Shown here: in pieces, positions 11,856 through 22,972 of the stretch
Layout of the letters: each line of letters begins with the position of its first letter
Numbering within the stretch: the stretch's first letter is position 1
NCBI GenBank assembly: GCA_963565915.1
Contig: OY751486.1
Coordinates: forward strand, 1 to 64,000
From: Entoloma clypeatum
Taxonomy: Eukaryota; Basidiomycota; Agaricomycetes; Agaricales; Entolomataceae
Direction: 5' to 3'
Length of the DNA stretch: 64,000 bases
Notes under the pieces: model-generated
The model's database searches: none
What the model was told of the DNA's origin: nothing
What the model saw: only the letters and a program-made list of their open reading frames with translations
Position numbers and translations under genes: made by a program

Positions 11856-12153
11856 GGAAACAGTCATGGGGTCGGGTCGCAGTATTATACCTGTGAACCA
11901 TGATACGTTGGAGAAAAAAGTGGTGTTGGACTTGGGATGCATAGTTGTCGTGGTTGATGAGAGAGATGGTCAAGATCACGTGAACAAGCCCTCCCACTCC
12001 ACTGCAACGCATGGCAACAGATCAACGAGCGCCGCCATGAGGAGTCGACGACGGACGAACGAGTGCACTACTCATCATCCCAACAGCAACAGCACAATTC
12101 CGTAACGCAAGGAGACCGGTATATTAAACATGTGATCGATGAGGGGGGGTTGA

Positions 12154-12175
12154 TTCTGAATTCCGAATCACGTGA
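12154..12175 (+). repeat. 22-nt direct repeat with TCACGTGA end, copy 1
   Basis: The 22-nt sequence beginning TTCTGAATTCCG and ending TCACGTGA occurs here and, identically, at 20498-20519 in the same orientation. The two copies bracket the MYND/RTC4/SET gene block. Confidence 0.85.
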
Positions 12176-12325
12176 CTGGTCCGAGACTGCGCTGGGCAAG
12201 TGTCAGTTATATTACAGAGTTCAGTTTGGACATGTAACGAGTGAATAACACGAATATCATTCTTGTGGCTGGTTATTATGATTTACAACAAATTAAGGAG
12301 GTGCTGCCAACGATGGGTTCATATT

Positions 12326-13320
12326 TTAAAAAATGCTTTGCTCGACGGCCCGTTCTGCCACTTTGAAAATAGTGTTTATCCGTTCTTCGGCTGATATGGT
12401 TCGGGACGCGACAGGGGCATGATGCCTTTTGAGATCGTTGGCGATCCATAGGCTCATCTGTCGCGCGCGATCGACGTGTCCAAGGGAAGGGGGTATTTGG
12501 ATGGCGAGGGGTGGCGGGGAATGAACCACGGTGTTTACGGCGAGCATCGTAGTGGTTTCATAAGCGAACGTGATGAAAGCGACAGTGGTCGCGAGGGGGT
12601 CTTCGGTCAATTTCGTGGAAATATGTTGTGGTGAAGATGGGCGTAGCCATGCGAGTACGGAGAGGGGGATTAGAGCGTGGCTGTGATATGCGATCGCGTG
12701 ATGCAGATGTTTGACGTTGTCGGCGATCGAGGGACGTGCGCGCTCGCATATGACGACAAAAACGAGATCTTGACGGTCTGTTGGGCTTTTTGGAAGTAAT
12801 CTGGTGTGCATCACGGCGCCAGCCCAACACAGGAAGTGCAGGTGATAGTGGTATATGAATGATTCCATCTCGTGGTCGACAGAGGCCGCTTGCAATTGCA
12901 CAATTCGAAAATCGTGCCCCACGTCGAGGAATTTGGCGAGGATATCAGGTGGAATGGTTCTGGAGCGGGCGCTGGTTTGATTGTGGCGTTCGAGTTCACG
13001 CTTTTTGCATTGAAGGTGATGGCCGCCTCCGTTGCTGTCCCTCCAATGAGTTCTTTGACAGTCGACAGACTGGGGGTGCCCGGGAGTGAGCAAAAATGGA
13101 TCGACTCGATGAAGACAAATAGATACTTGCACAGTACGTCTTCATACCGCATCCCCCGCAACGCTTTTGGTCTTCGCGCTTGACCTTGCGGTGGCAAGAG
13201 GCGCACGCTCTGGCCTGCGAATGGACTGTGAGTATGAGTATGTGGGAGATGGTGATATCAACGACGGACCACGGATGGGAACGTGATGGCTGGGTGGGTG
13301 GTTTCTTTCGGGGTTGGCAT
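12326..13320 (-). CDS. MYND-type zinc-finger protein with a GC-AG intron
   Basis: Small protein of about 291 aa built from three exons: 13320-13273, 13214-13131 and 13069-12326. The joined reading frame gives a MYND finger near residues 20-65: CASC, then CGGC, YC, SVDCQ, HW and a final H-x3-C, the normal spacing of zinc ligands in this family. MYND fingers bind proline-rich peptides in partner proteins. Intron 1 is an ordinary 58-nt GT-AG intron. Intron 2 (13130-13070, 61 nt) begins GCAAGT and ends CAG; only this GC-AG choice joins YC to SVDCQ in frame. The C-terminal 180 residues (alpha-helical looking, with a HLHH-rich patch) are unrecognised. The start ATG at 13320 is inferred from frame continuity. 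The function is unknown; many fungal genomes carry numerous short MYND proteins. Confidence 0.75.
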
Positions 13321-13820
13321 CTAAGTCGGTGACAGAGTTGGGGCGACGAGGACTTGGCTTGAAGGAGTTACTTCTGTGGCGGGGGACGAGAATCTGGACG
13401 TGGAATTGTTGTCAACTGCAGCGCAATCGAAATCAAGAAATGTAATACCTTGGCGGGACTTGTATCGTACAAGACGCTTCGTATGCTCTGAATGGACACG
13501 GAGAGACGTAGGAGTATGCGCAAGGGGCTTTGAACGATGTAGAGGACGGAGAGTAGTAGATGGAGGACAAGAAATACTTGTTAACTGTGATAAGAGCACG
13601 TGCAGTGGTGTCGATACAGGGCGCAATTCAAATGGCAATCGATAAGACGCGAACCCACAGAAGCGCGTGAGGGACATGACGTACGAGACATCATAAATAT
13701 TATGTCAGGGAGAAGCAGATCGCCGGGAAGAATTGAATAAGATCGAGATTCCCCGGTTGTGGATTTGTCAATACCTTGTTTGATAGAGGTAATGAATCGA
13801 GCGGCGCGTGAGTGTTGCTA
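13321..13820. other. Intergenic, no gene recognised
   Basis: About 500 bases upstream of the MYND gene and downstream of the OrsD-like remnant. Open frames are short and lack recognisable domains. It likely contains the MYND gene promoter. Confidence 0.5.
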
Positions 13821-13822
13821 CA

Positions 13823-14588
13823 CTACCCATTGGCACACTGCAAACTCGATCTCGAGATGATCGATCGATGGATTGTTAACACGGGTACGTAAAAAGGATA
13901 TTGGACGTAGGTATGAGATAAAAGGAGCCCTCGGGCCGATGTTCCCGGAAGCGACTGAGGATCGGGATTATGTTTCATGTGATTTGTCCTTAATCTAGAT
14001 TTGCAAGTCCGGGAGGGTCGATAACAGCGCAAGAGGGTTTCTATCGAGGTTTCAAATTTCATATGAACAGATGAATACTGCTTGATTTTCAGGGAGAGGA
14101 CAGAGCTGACACGGATACAAAGACAGTTCGTCGATATCATAAAAATGTAGCGATAAAAAAAGAGGGGAGTCAGGTGCGTCGTGAGAGTCAAACGAGATAT
14201 CTCATATTTGCATATTGGGATATAAGCGGAGGCCCGGTATAGGATAGATGATCTCGACAGGGTTGGTGGGGGCGTCGGTAAATTGAAGAAATGTGGCTTC
14301 ATATTGTTCAAATGTCTGCCGGAGATCTTTGAGCTCGGAGCGTGATTTAAAAATCGGAATGCATTTCTTGGTTATGTGCTCATATGGCTTTCTCGGGTTG
14401 ACAACGTTCTCGCAGCTCGTGCAGACAATGATGTTGTGTACTGTGTCAAGAAGCCATCCGATCGGACGGAGAAAGGATCTTAGTTCTTGAAGCAAGAGTG
14501 GATGGGAGAGTTTCGTGATTGATATCGATGGGGTGGGGGCCGGGTTGAGTTGTTTAGGAGGTGTGGGTGGGCGGCTCGAGTTTACCAA
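13823..14588 (-). pseudogene. OrsD-like (DUF3505) zinc-finger protein, probably partial
   Basis: An open frame starting at 14588 gives a proline-rich N-terminus, then a segment with C-T-S-C, about 16 residues and H-x4-C, preceded by a hydrophobic VHNIIV stretch. This is the arrangement of the first zinc ligands in the OrsD/DUF3505 family. Downstream frames to 13823 contain a second C-x2-C and an H-x3-H in different frames, so either introns or frameshifts separate them. No helicase domain follows. OrsD-type fingers occur in fungal subtelomeric and mobile-element proteins. The family assignment is tentative and the gene looks short or broken. Confidence 0.4.
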
Positions 14589-14860
14589 CGTGTCTTTTGG
14601 GTTTGTAGGTGGGACAAGTTGTTGACAATTGCGCGAGTGGACCTATCGTGATAGCTGAATGGGTGGACGATAAGATGACTTTATATGCGAGACTCACTTG
14701 GATTTCTGGGGCGGTCGTGAATTGGAGACGGCAGTTTAAGCATGAGAATGTCCCATCAGGGTTGCTGTAGATTTTAAGTTAGAGTATGACCGTGACGGAT
14801 TCAATTGGATGGGATGGAGATGTTATGGCCAGCGATACATCTGGTTCTCTAAAGATAAAT

Positions 14861-15322
14861 CTAAATGAATGCGCGGGTGAGGTAGTAGACTGGATACGCA
14901 CAGTTGAGAGGTGCTTGACGAGGCGGTAGTAGGAATCCTGGAATTATGACCGAACCGGATGTGACACAGATGGTTATGCGACATACTGTTGTGGGTCCTT
15001 TTTGACACGTTTTTTTCTGTATATGAATTGGGTCAACTGTTGTGATAGAGCGAAGAATAGCGTACGGTTTGTTGGGCCTTGGTGTGGGCGGCGCCGATGG
15101 TTGAGTAGAGCCTTGGGATCGCGTTCTTTTTGGTCTGCGAGTTTTGTTAATGAGCTCAAGTGTAAAAGGAGATAATAATAATAATAATAATAATAATAAC
15201 CCGGTTGCGGGGGGTAACATTTTGGAAGACATTACAAGGCGTGTATAGGAAGGGCGCAAAGGTTCAACAGATTTATAGGGGTAGTTGCTTAACGCCGAGG
15301 GGGAAAGAAGCATGTTAATCAA
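14861..15322 (-). other. Uncertain exon-like open frame with (TAA) microsatellite
   Basis: A 153-codon minus-strand frame interrupted in the middle by a run of leucine codons that comes from a (TAA)n microsatellite at about 15174-15200. Composition outside the run is not convincing for a gene. It might be an upstream exon of the OrsD-like remnant or noncoding. Confidence 0.25.
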
Positions 15323-15396
15323 TTAAGTACGTTGCAATCGAACTCATTTAACGGCGAGAGATGTGCCTTAATATAGATATATATATTAAGACGTGG

Positions 15397-16537
15397 TTAT
15401 CCGGCATGCCAAGTTCGGTTTCCAACTGCGTCAAGTATACGATCTACTTCATTGTCGTGATCATCCCGAAGCTGAGGACGATCGCCATAATCTGAAGAAT
15501 CCACGACAACTTGATATGCATCCGATAGAGTTGGGAGTTGGAGATCTTGCTGGACAAGACATGCAGCAGCGTGAGGCACTAACACAAACTCTAGAAAGTC
15601 GACGAGAGAAAACGGCCAAGTGTTCCGGATAACGCCAATATTATCGGGAAATCTCTTGAAGAATAATCCAAGAATGATAGATTTACCCTTTAGACCATAG
15701 CTGACGGGTGGATTGAGAAGAATACATTTATCGGTAGTTCAGGCCAGTCGAAAATTGTAGATGACTTACTATCCCGTCCTAGCCCTTCGGATATCATTGA
15801 TATCACGCGGTTGGTTGTTTTGAAGACGTGCTAGCGTCTGAGGGTTTAGTGCCTTCCAGACCGGAGAATTGTGTAAGTGAGAAGTAAGTAGAGTTTCGCG
15901 AAGATGTTCCTTGAGGCCTTCGATACGTGTCGGTATGGTTGTAAATTCGGGATTCTCTAGCCATCCACGACTAATAGCTTGTCGGTGATTGGCGCGTGCC
16001 TCAAACATGTTCCGGATTTCAACGCATATATAAAACGCGATTTGATCATCTTTCGGCTTTTTTTGTTGAAGATCGAGGAGTTTTTGCAGCTCGGGGGATG
16101 GAATATTTGGAAATTCGTCTGTGCAGTCCATATGACCGCATACGTGGCGATGTGGAGTCTAGAAATACAAATGTGAGGGACGATACAGGGGCAGGGAGAA
16201 CATTGAAAGGCGCGTTCTGACTGGTGACCAAGGTATTCGAGCCTCTGATGAGTCACTTTGCTGGTATTGTGATTGTTGATGGTCGCTTGCGGCGTCGCGG
16301 TCTGGTGTGCGGTCGTCCTAGAGCATGGACGGATGAGGAAGGGTAATGATTAGTGGAATATGTACTGCAGGTTTACCTCCGATATACTGCGTCGGTTTTG
16401 TTTTCTGGGCTGTTGGAATGAGGATGAGCAAAATCCTGCATTGGTATGGCTTGGGATATTGACTTTTTTGCTGGTTCGATTTTCTCGATCGGTAGTGCCG
16501 TCGGGCGTATGCGTGCGCGGACGTCTTTTCTATACAT
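15397..16537 (-). CDS. RTC4-like domain protein
   Basis: Predicted 314-aa protein from exons 16537-16377, 16317-16187, 16118-15770 and 15700-15397; all phases join and the total is a multiple of three. After a low-complexity N-terminus there is a C-x2-C motif followed by PYEFPNIPSPELQKLL, then a segment ending AISRGW, then a C-terminal domain beginning YGLKGK and including FSLVDFLEFVLVPHAAACL and a DSSDYG motif. This order matches proteins with the RTC4-like domain, named after yeast Restriction of Telomere Capping 4. The molecular role is unknown; the C-x2-C is probably half of a zinc site. The family is expanded in mushroom-forming fungi. The start at 16537 is a choice; the upstream reading frame stays open, so fusion with the neighbouring upstream gene cannot be excluded. 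Confidence 0.7.
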
Positions 16538-16539
16538 AG

Positions 16540-18090
16540 AGTGTGTGAGGGAAGAGAGAGCGCGGGAAGAAAAGTAGGGTGTTACCGTTTTATCTAACTT
16601 TTTTCCATCTTCGTGGCCTTTGGCCGGTGAAATGGGGTCCAGTACAGCGCGATCGGATGATAGTTGGAGGAGGGATCGATTAACCCATGCAGAGAGTTGT
16701 GGGCCGGCTAGTATTTGGATCAGATTCACCACAAGTTCATGACGCTGTTGTTTATTCTGAGAATGCTCCAATCTTTCATCTTCTAGAGCATCTTCTGAGA
16801 AATTGGAGAGCATATCTTCGTACGCGTGTTCCAAGAAACGTTCGAAGACGGCACCAAATTCTTTGGATCTCGGGGTGGCCTTAATATCGTCAGTTGTTTC
16901 CCACAGTGGATCGAGGAAAACAGTGGACCCGAACTGTGAAATGACAACGATGATAGGAAATTCGGCGGTCAAAAAAAAAAAAAAAAAAAAAATTACTGTT
17001 TGAAATAATTTCATGACGTGTCCACGGGAAACCATCATTTTGGTGTGGTTTCTTCGAAAGGTTTCAAGTAATTTGTTAATTTTTGTCTCTTGTTGTTCCG
17101 TTTTGAGGTGCTGATTTCGGATGATAAAAATTTTGTTGCGTTGTTCTTGATGGAAAAGTCTAGAGACGTATTCTCCCCTTTGTTGAGGGTTAAGCTGGGA
17201 CCACTCGTTGAGAATCGTAAGGCGCTGAATGGTGCGGACGACAAAGTGAACATAGCGGGTGATGATATCGCCCTGGGTTGACTCTCGGAAAAACTAAAGA
17301 AAGGACATCAGATACGAAGAGGTTTCACGAATTGTTGGCGTACAGCAGTGCGTTGAAACAGGGTGTCGCTATTGAGAGGCGCTGAAGCAAGCCGACTCAT
17401 CCGAGCAGTCAAACCGACCCAGTCATACGAGGCAATGGAGAGGTCGGCGAAGAGTCGTTGCTGTACGACGGGTTGAGTATATTTGGATTGTAGTGGATGA
17501 GGTCATTTCAAGAAATCAGAGAAGCGCACCAGGGTTTGTTGGTCAAAGAGATATCCACAAAGCACACGGTGAAAAGCGTTGTCTTCTTTCCGTGAGTGGC
17601 TGCTTTTTTCTGGTTTCAAGATTAGATTTTTGAGGGCTGTTAGGTAGAGGGGTCCTGTGATTCCACGGATGCAGTCTTCATAACGTTGATGGGCCTAATA
17701 ATTGGTTAAAAAAATGCCAACAAGGTCATCTGTACGTTGTACTTTCTGAGCGAGTTTGGATTCGTTGCCTGGAGAAAATCAGGGGGATATAGCCGGAAAA
17801 TGTATGGATTGACCGTCATCTTGCTCATCGTTGTGAGGGTCATCGGGCTCAAGTTGTGTATCTGTGTGTAGAATAGAGGTATAAGGCAGAATATATGCGC
17901 ATATATTGAGAGGTTGGTCAATCTTGTGTACGTGTTGGTACATCCTTTCAAGAGCATGATCGATATTAGTCAAGGTGTGCGATGCTTCTTCTTCGTGTTG
18001 CGGATCTGTAAGTTCCCGAATTTGGCCTTCGAGGTCCTGGAGTCGATGCTCAATCTCGGTAAGTGCTTGGAGAGTCTCGCGCGAATGCAT
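16540..18090 (-). CDS. Hypothetical coiled-coil/helical multi-exon protein
   Basis: Starts with ATG at 18090 followed by about 50 residues rich in E, L and Q that look like a coiled coil. At least five short introns are needed. Examples: a 69-nt intron beginning GTGCGC near 17545 removes an in-frame TGA; a 56-nt intron begins GTGAAACC near 17325; another (about 16993-16932) contains an uninterrupted T tract of about 26 nt. The protein continues with helical, charged sequence (motifs such as RLTILNEWSQLNPQQRGEY and WETTDDIK) and then runs into the RTC4-like gene. No family is recognised. It may be the N-terminal half of the RTC4-like protein or a separate gene ending near 16540. Confidence 0.5.
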
Positions 18091-18387
18091 GATGGTGATG
18101 GTAGCGTAAGGACGGCTTTGTCTTGACGCTTAAAAAGTGTATTTAATCGGACTTCGTGTGCACGTAATCGGAGGAACGAAAGAGGATGCCCCAACGGAAT
18201 GGAGTGGGGTTGAACCAAAACTTGATGTGGATATTTATAATAAGCCAGGACTATAATTAAATACATAAATAAATAGATAGATAACGGTCCTTCCTCATTT
18301 CCGGATGACATGATGGTATGACCCGACTGCATTTCGTGCGGGGTCAAGCCTGCGGTGGTCGCGGCGCAGTGGAATGAGATTATGTTT

Positions 18388-19493
18388 CTAGTCATCTCGT
18401 AGAACAGAATGGGCTTTAGCGCTTTTTTTGGCCTTTTCCCTCTTACCCGCCCTGCGAGTTGGCTTGAACCCTCGTTGTTTTGGTGGGGGGTTGCGGGGGC
18501 GACGTGGGGCGTTAACTGGCTTTCCAGTGCACGTCTCGCATCGACATGAATCGGTTTGGAAATAAGACCCGTCGCGTGTGTAGCAGATGTTGATGGGTTC
18601 TTCCGGAAGGATTTCGCGTATGGTCCAGATGACGAACGCTCGAGAGTTTGAAATCCATGAAAACTGCCAAGGCACCGACGATCAGCCGGGAGCATTTGAT
18701 ACGCGGGTTACGCACCTGACAGTTCGGGTTACAGTCGTGGTTGGCAAATCTGAAGGGCCCCAAAACCAACCTGGGGCCTGGGTAGCGCTTGTCAGGCGAG
18801 TAGATGAGTGAGATGGCCGGTTGGTCAGAAACAGGATCGCTCGATATGGAACCACAAGCAGCGAGGATGGGAGTAGCGGCAGGGATACGTTTGTTGGCCT
18901 TCAAACCGCCTGATACCACACCATCACCGAACGATACCTTTTCGATACGAACTGAGCTCTCGGAACTATAGAGAATACTGTATCTAGAGAGTAGGCTTGT
19001 AATTGGATGAGATGTAGGGGCAGAACAGGACAGAACGTGTAAGGACATACTGTTTCACAACAGGAAGGTCGGTAGGGAGAAAGATATGGGACAATTGAGA
19101 GCAGATAGTTGTACTGGCGTTGTCTATCTCTTGCTCAGCTGCCATATCTTTTACCGAATCCCTGTAGAGGCGATAGATGGCTATGGCATCGTCGTTGGTG
19201 AAGTTTGGGGAAAGTGGTAAGATTGAATCGTTCGGTGTGGGCGAGGACGTCGTGTTTGGGAATGCAGAAGGAGGTACAAGGCGGCGGTAATAATCGAACC
19301 TTTTTTTGGAGACAAACAGGGAGTATACTAAAATGTCATCGATTCTGCTGTACGGGGATGCTGGGAATGACTGTGTGTTCAATCGCGATACGAAATGTTC
19401 AAATGTGGTAGAAGGTTCTGCATCTGGGTAGGACGGTATAAGGTCTATGGGGCGCTGTGCTTTGGTGTTTTTGGTTCGAGTGGACCTTCTCAT
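18388..19493 (-). CDS. SET-domain lysine methyltransferase
   Basis: Predicted 332-aa protein from exons 19493-19051, 18995-18716 and 18663-18388, with introns of 55 nt (GTATGT) and 52 nt (GTGCGT). The N-terminal half is a helical region. The SET domain follows: a GGLKANKRIPAATPI segment, LIYSPD, then GPFRFANHDCNPNCQ, the hallmark N-H-x-C-x-P-N motif that binds S-adenosylmethionine and forms the catalytic knot. After the second intron come EEPINICYTRDGSYF and a C-x-C-x2-C post-SET-like cysteine cluster, then a lysine/arginine-rich tail. The LGPxRFxNHDCxPNC wording resembles the Suv4-20/Set9 H4K20 group more than SET1/SET2, but the protein is short, so the substrate is uncertain. The start at 19493 gives MRRSTRTKN; an upstream ATG at 19616 is in frame but gives an unlikely leader. 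Confidence 0.8.
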
Positions 19494-19619
19494 GATTAGT
19501 GTTGGGCTTGTATGACTAAGTGTGGCTACGACAGAGGATTGCGGGTACCTCGTGGTATGGGAGGAACAATGGGTCATATGACATAATCCATTTGCTGAAT
19601 GAAATGTATCAAGCACGGG

Positions 19620-22600
19620 GTCTGTTGATATGAACGGACGTGAACGTCAATGGGAAAAACATCGGGAAAAGATCACCATGTCTACGTAGAACCGCGATGG
19701 TAATTTAAAACCCATAGCATTGTAGACAAGTCCTCTGATATGTAGATTCCCGTAGATTTGGCGAATCTATGGTACATCTCCATAGACCTCAGAAATACTA
19801 TGTACAGCATAGTACTCTGCTTATTACTTATATTCATAATTAAAGGGATGATGAAAATAAGATATTACAACTCAGCGATTACGATGGTGGCTGGGAGAGA
19901 AGAACAAGTGTCGTTTGCGGAAGGTGACTGTGAGGACCAAATAAAGGCGGAGTTGGAACCGACTTGATCACACAATCGCCTCAACCATTTCATCGCCAAG
20001 GACGAAGGCAGTGGCGGGGGCCATCATGATGTGCGGTAGATCTATGTAGATGTATCGTAATAATGAAATAACTACCCAGCCCTACAATCGCTATGGACAT
20101 TAGCGGCTGTTTCCATAGTTCTCTGGTGTTTCCTTATGTAGTCGCCTCGCGATTTGGCGGATAAAACGCGACGAGAGGGGCTTTTCCCTCGCAGAGATAG
20201 GAGAGAGAAGTCGGCGTGAACAGTAGGGCACTGCCCTTTGTTGGCGTACGTTGGACAGAGTTTGGAATCCCGTTTTTGTCTTTCTTGAGATGAGACGTGT
20301 TCTAACGAGAGATAAATGCCTGGCTCAAAAACTGTGATTTAATGACCTCGGAAACTTTTATTACACGCGCGGTACTGTCGATATTTGCCGACGAAATAGC
20401 CTTCTCAGAAATCCCCCCCCCCCCCCCCCCACCTAGTTGAAAGAGATTCAAGGCCTATAACGAGGATGGATGAAAGAGTAAAGCAATGAAGGGTCGGTTC
20501 TGAATTCCGAATCACGTGATAATGTGTCACCTCCGCATTTCGGTGGGGTTGAGTTGGTGGTGATTACGGGGCGTAAGAAGGGTATGAATAGTTTGTACCG
20601 AAATAGGGCATAATTATTGTCCAGGCGATGTGCAACATCTATCTCAGTAAGTGCTTTCCCTCTCGAATGGTGGGATGCATGCAGCCAGATACGTAGTCTA
20701 TCCACGCTCGATACGTGTATCCATTTTTTATTTGCAGCCGCCGCTACTGGACCGTGGCTACGCTAGAAAATAGTGGTCAGATTATCTGGAGGAATTTGGG
20801 CAACGGGCCGGTGGCAATTCCCATCGACCTCTCTGAAGCATCAACGGAACAGTGCACGTGTTCCGGAGAAGACCGACGGAGATTAAATAATTTGTATTTA
20901 TTTACTGATTTGCTTTGTATCGTCTGCACCAAGGTCTATCTCCTGGAACCGGCCTGAGCGCTGCCTGCCGGCCTGCTGCTCCGCTTTGAACAGGAGAGCC
21001 TGTGTGTCTCACTTGCTGTGCTCCGGGCAGCACGAGGCAACGCCACGTGGCAGCCAATGCGGCTAGAGTAGAGTTCGAGTAGGAAGGTGGCGCTGTCACC
21101 CTGCACAGCGCACGCATGAATCCGACCCTGGAGGCTTGCGGGCTGAACGCAGGGCTAAGCGCCACCGGGGTAGTGGCAGAGGTAGGACACGAAACAATCG
21201 CAATTCCAAAAATACAGGGTTCAAGCTCGGAGGCATATGGTAACGGGTACGCTGAGGTTGTGGAGAGAGGGAAACATGTTGGATTTAGACCCTGGAGGGC
21301 TCAGGACATGAGGTCCATGGGCGGGGGGTATCGATTAGATTGGAGTAGGGGGGGATGAGGTTGTTGAAGGGGAAAATAGGTTGAGGGGCACATTTGCAGG
21401 GAGACGGGACGGAATGGTGGGCGGAGAGAACAACGGGGCCGCGGAAGGGACGTGAGACGCAGGATAGGTCGGTTTCGAGTTCTTGTTTATGCCCCAGTGT
21501 TCCCGAAGGAGGAAGCCTTCCATGCTGCGTTCGACGTCGTCTATGAACCTACAGGTCCTGCCCCAGGCCTGGAAACGCCAGGCAAAGCAGCCCTTCCGCG
21601 AAGGGACTCAGAAAAAGGACAGTTGGTGCCGATGGCCCCGCCAAAATCTTGGCTGAAGCCGCAGACGCTCAAGAGCGGCAAAACGCTGGTAAGGCCTCAA
21701 CACCAAAGATATCCACTCGCTTTTTGAATCGAGCAAACCCAAAGCTGTCTTGACCTTTCGTCGACGAACGTTGGACTTCAGGCTGTCCAGCCTCCTCCGT
21801 AATATGGTCCTCCTCCGAAACCTCGCCCTTACCTGCGTGCCATGGAAGATTTACTCTTTTTTGAAGCGAGATAGGACGTCCTCACCTTGTAAGGTTTTCG
21901 AGAAATCTGAGGGCAGTTCTGCTTCTGAGGTGGCCTCGGATAAGAGCACTATGTCACCCTTGCCGATCGCGGGTAAGACGCCCTCGACGACGGCCGATTT
22001 CTCGTGTCTTGTACCCCTCTTGCGGGGTGTCCTTCTGCTCGCCCTCCTCGACGGAGTCGGGAATATAGCCCTGGCGGGTTTGGCACAGCTCTGGACGTAA
22101 CAACGTCAGCCTTGTCAGCCTCGAGTTTCCGGAATAACCTGATGCATAAAGTTTCTCCCAAGTTCCTTCCAGGGTCAACCGTCATGGTGGCCTATACCGC
22201 CAGCGCGTACAAGACCGAGAATCGTGACACGGAAATCAGCATGTCCAACAACACCCATTGCGTCGTGCTGAAAGAACCTAGCGTGTGAGTGGATTATATC
22301 AATATACAACTGACACATACGGCTAAAAATACAAAGAGCATAGAGTAGGTCTTCCATGGATCAACTCTTTCCATGACGACTCCGCCTTTGTCATGTGGTG
22401 GAGATGGCTGAACAGGAAAAGGGTGTCTCAGATTGCTGGATTCTATAAAATAATTTACTCACCTATGCCCCTCGCTGCGATTAACGTCAACACAGTTATT
22501 CAACTAACCATGTTGACTCCGATATTTGTACTTTATGGTATCTAGTAATTAGATATTGGGTGTTTTATTCTGATCTTGACTATAAAAATAAAATCAAGCG

Positions 22601-22760
22601 TTATGAGTCTTGCAAACCAGCCGTTTGTTATGAGAGAGAATCTGTGTGAATATTGATGAACAAAGTGGTCTTTAATGAATAAATGTAGTGGTTGATCTTA
22701 TTTAATCAGTCAATCTCAAGTAAATGCTAGATTGTTTAAATATTGATACATTTTTAATCT
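19620..22760. other. Gene-poor stretch with C18-type homopolymer
   Basis: About 3.1 kb without a convincing gene. It contains a pure C run of about 20 bases near 20409-20430, the second copy of the 22-nt direct repeat (20498-20519), and between 21.4 and 22.1 kb some open frames on both strands that lack recognisable motifs and may be relics of a decayed element. Confidence 0.5.
20498..20519 (+). repeat. 22-nt direct repeat with TCACGTGA end, copy 2
   Basis: Identical to 12154-12175 over 22 nt and in the same orientation. Confidence 0.85.
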
Positions 22761-22763
22761 AGG

Positions 22764-22850
22764 TGCTGGTGGTGGTGGTGATGCTGATGGCGGTGCCGGT
22801 GCTGGTGCCGGTGCTGGTGCTGGTGCTGAAGAAGGAAGTAGTGGTGAGAG
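22764..22850. repeat. GGTGCT microsatellite
   Basis: Short run of GGTGCT/GGTGCC hexamers. Read forward it gives an Ala-Gly run leading into an acidic open frame to about 22929; read backward it gives a Pro-Ala run. Neither is tied to a clear gene. Confidence 0.7.
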
Positions 22851-22972
22851 TCGTGACGGCGGCTGTGGCATTGACGATAAGAGTGATGGCAGTCCTGACG
22901 ACGAGATAGACAACAGAGATACTAGTTGAAGGTAAGTACTTTCACATTGTGATTGGAAAGCATATTTTCACC

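Noticed and set aside
1..12100. Telomere-linked RecQ helicase gene
   Set aside because: Such genes are common at fungal ends, but no helicase motif (Walker A, DEAH) was found; only an OrsD-like remnant at 14 kb.
16131..16160. CGHMDC as part of the RTC4-like zinc site
   Set aside because: Reading it requires no good splice junction; the 68-nt intron ending GCACAG gives a frame-consistent CSPCPYEFP motif that fits the family better.
20930..21090. GC-rich piece considered as tRNA or SINE
   Set aside because: No cloverleaf, A/B box pair or poly-A tail could be recognised.
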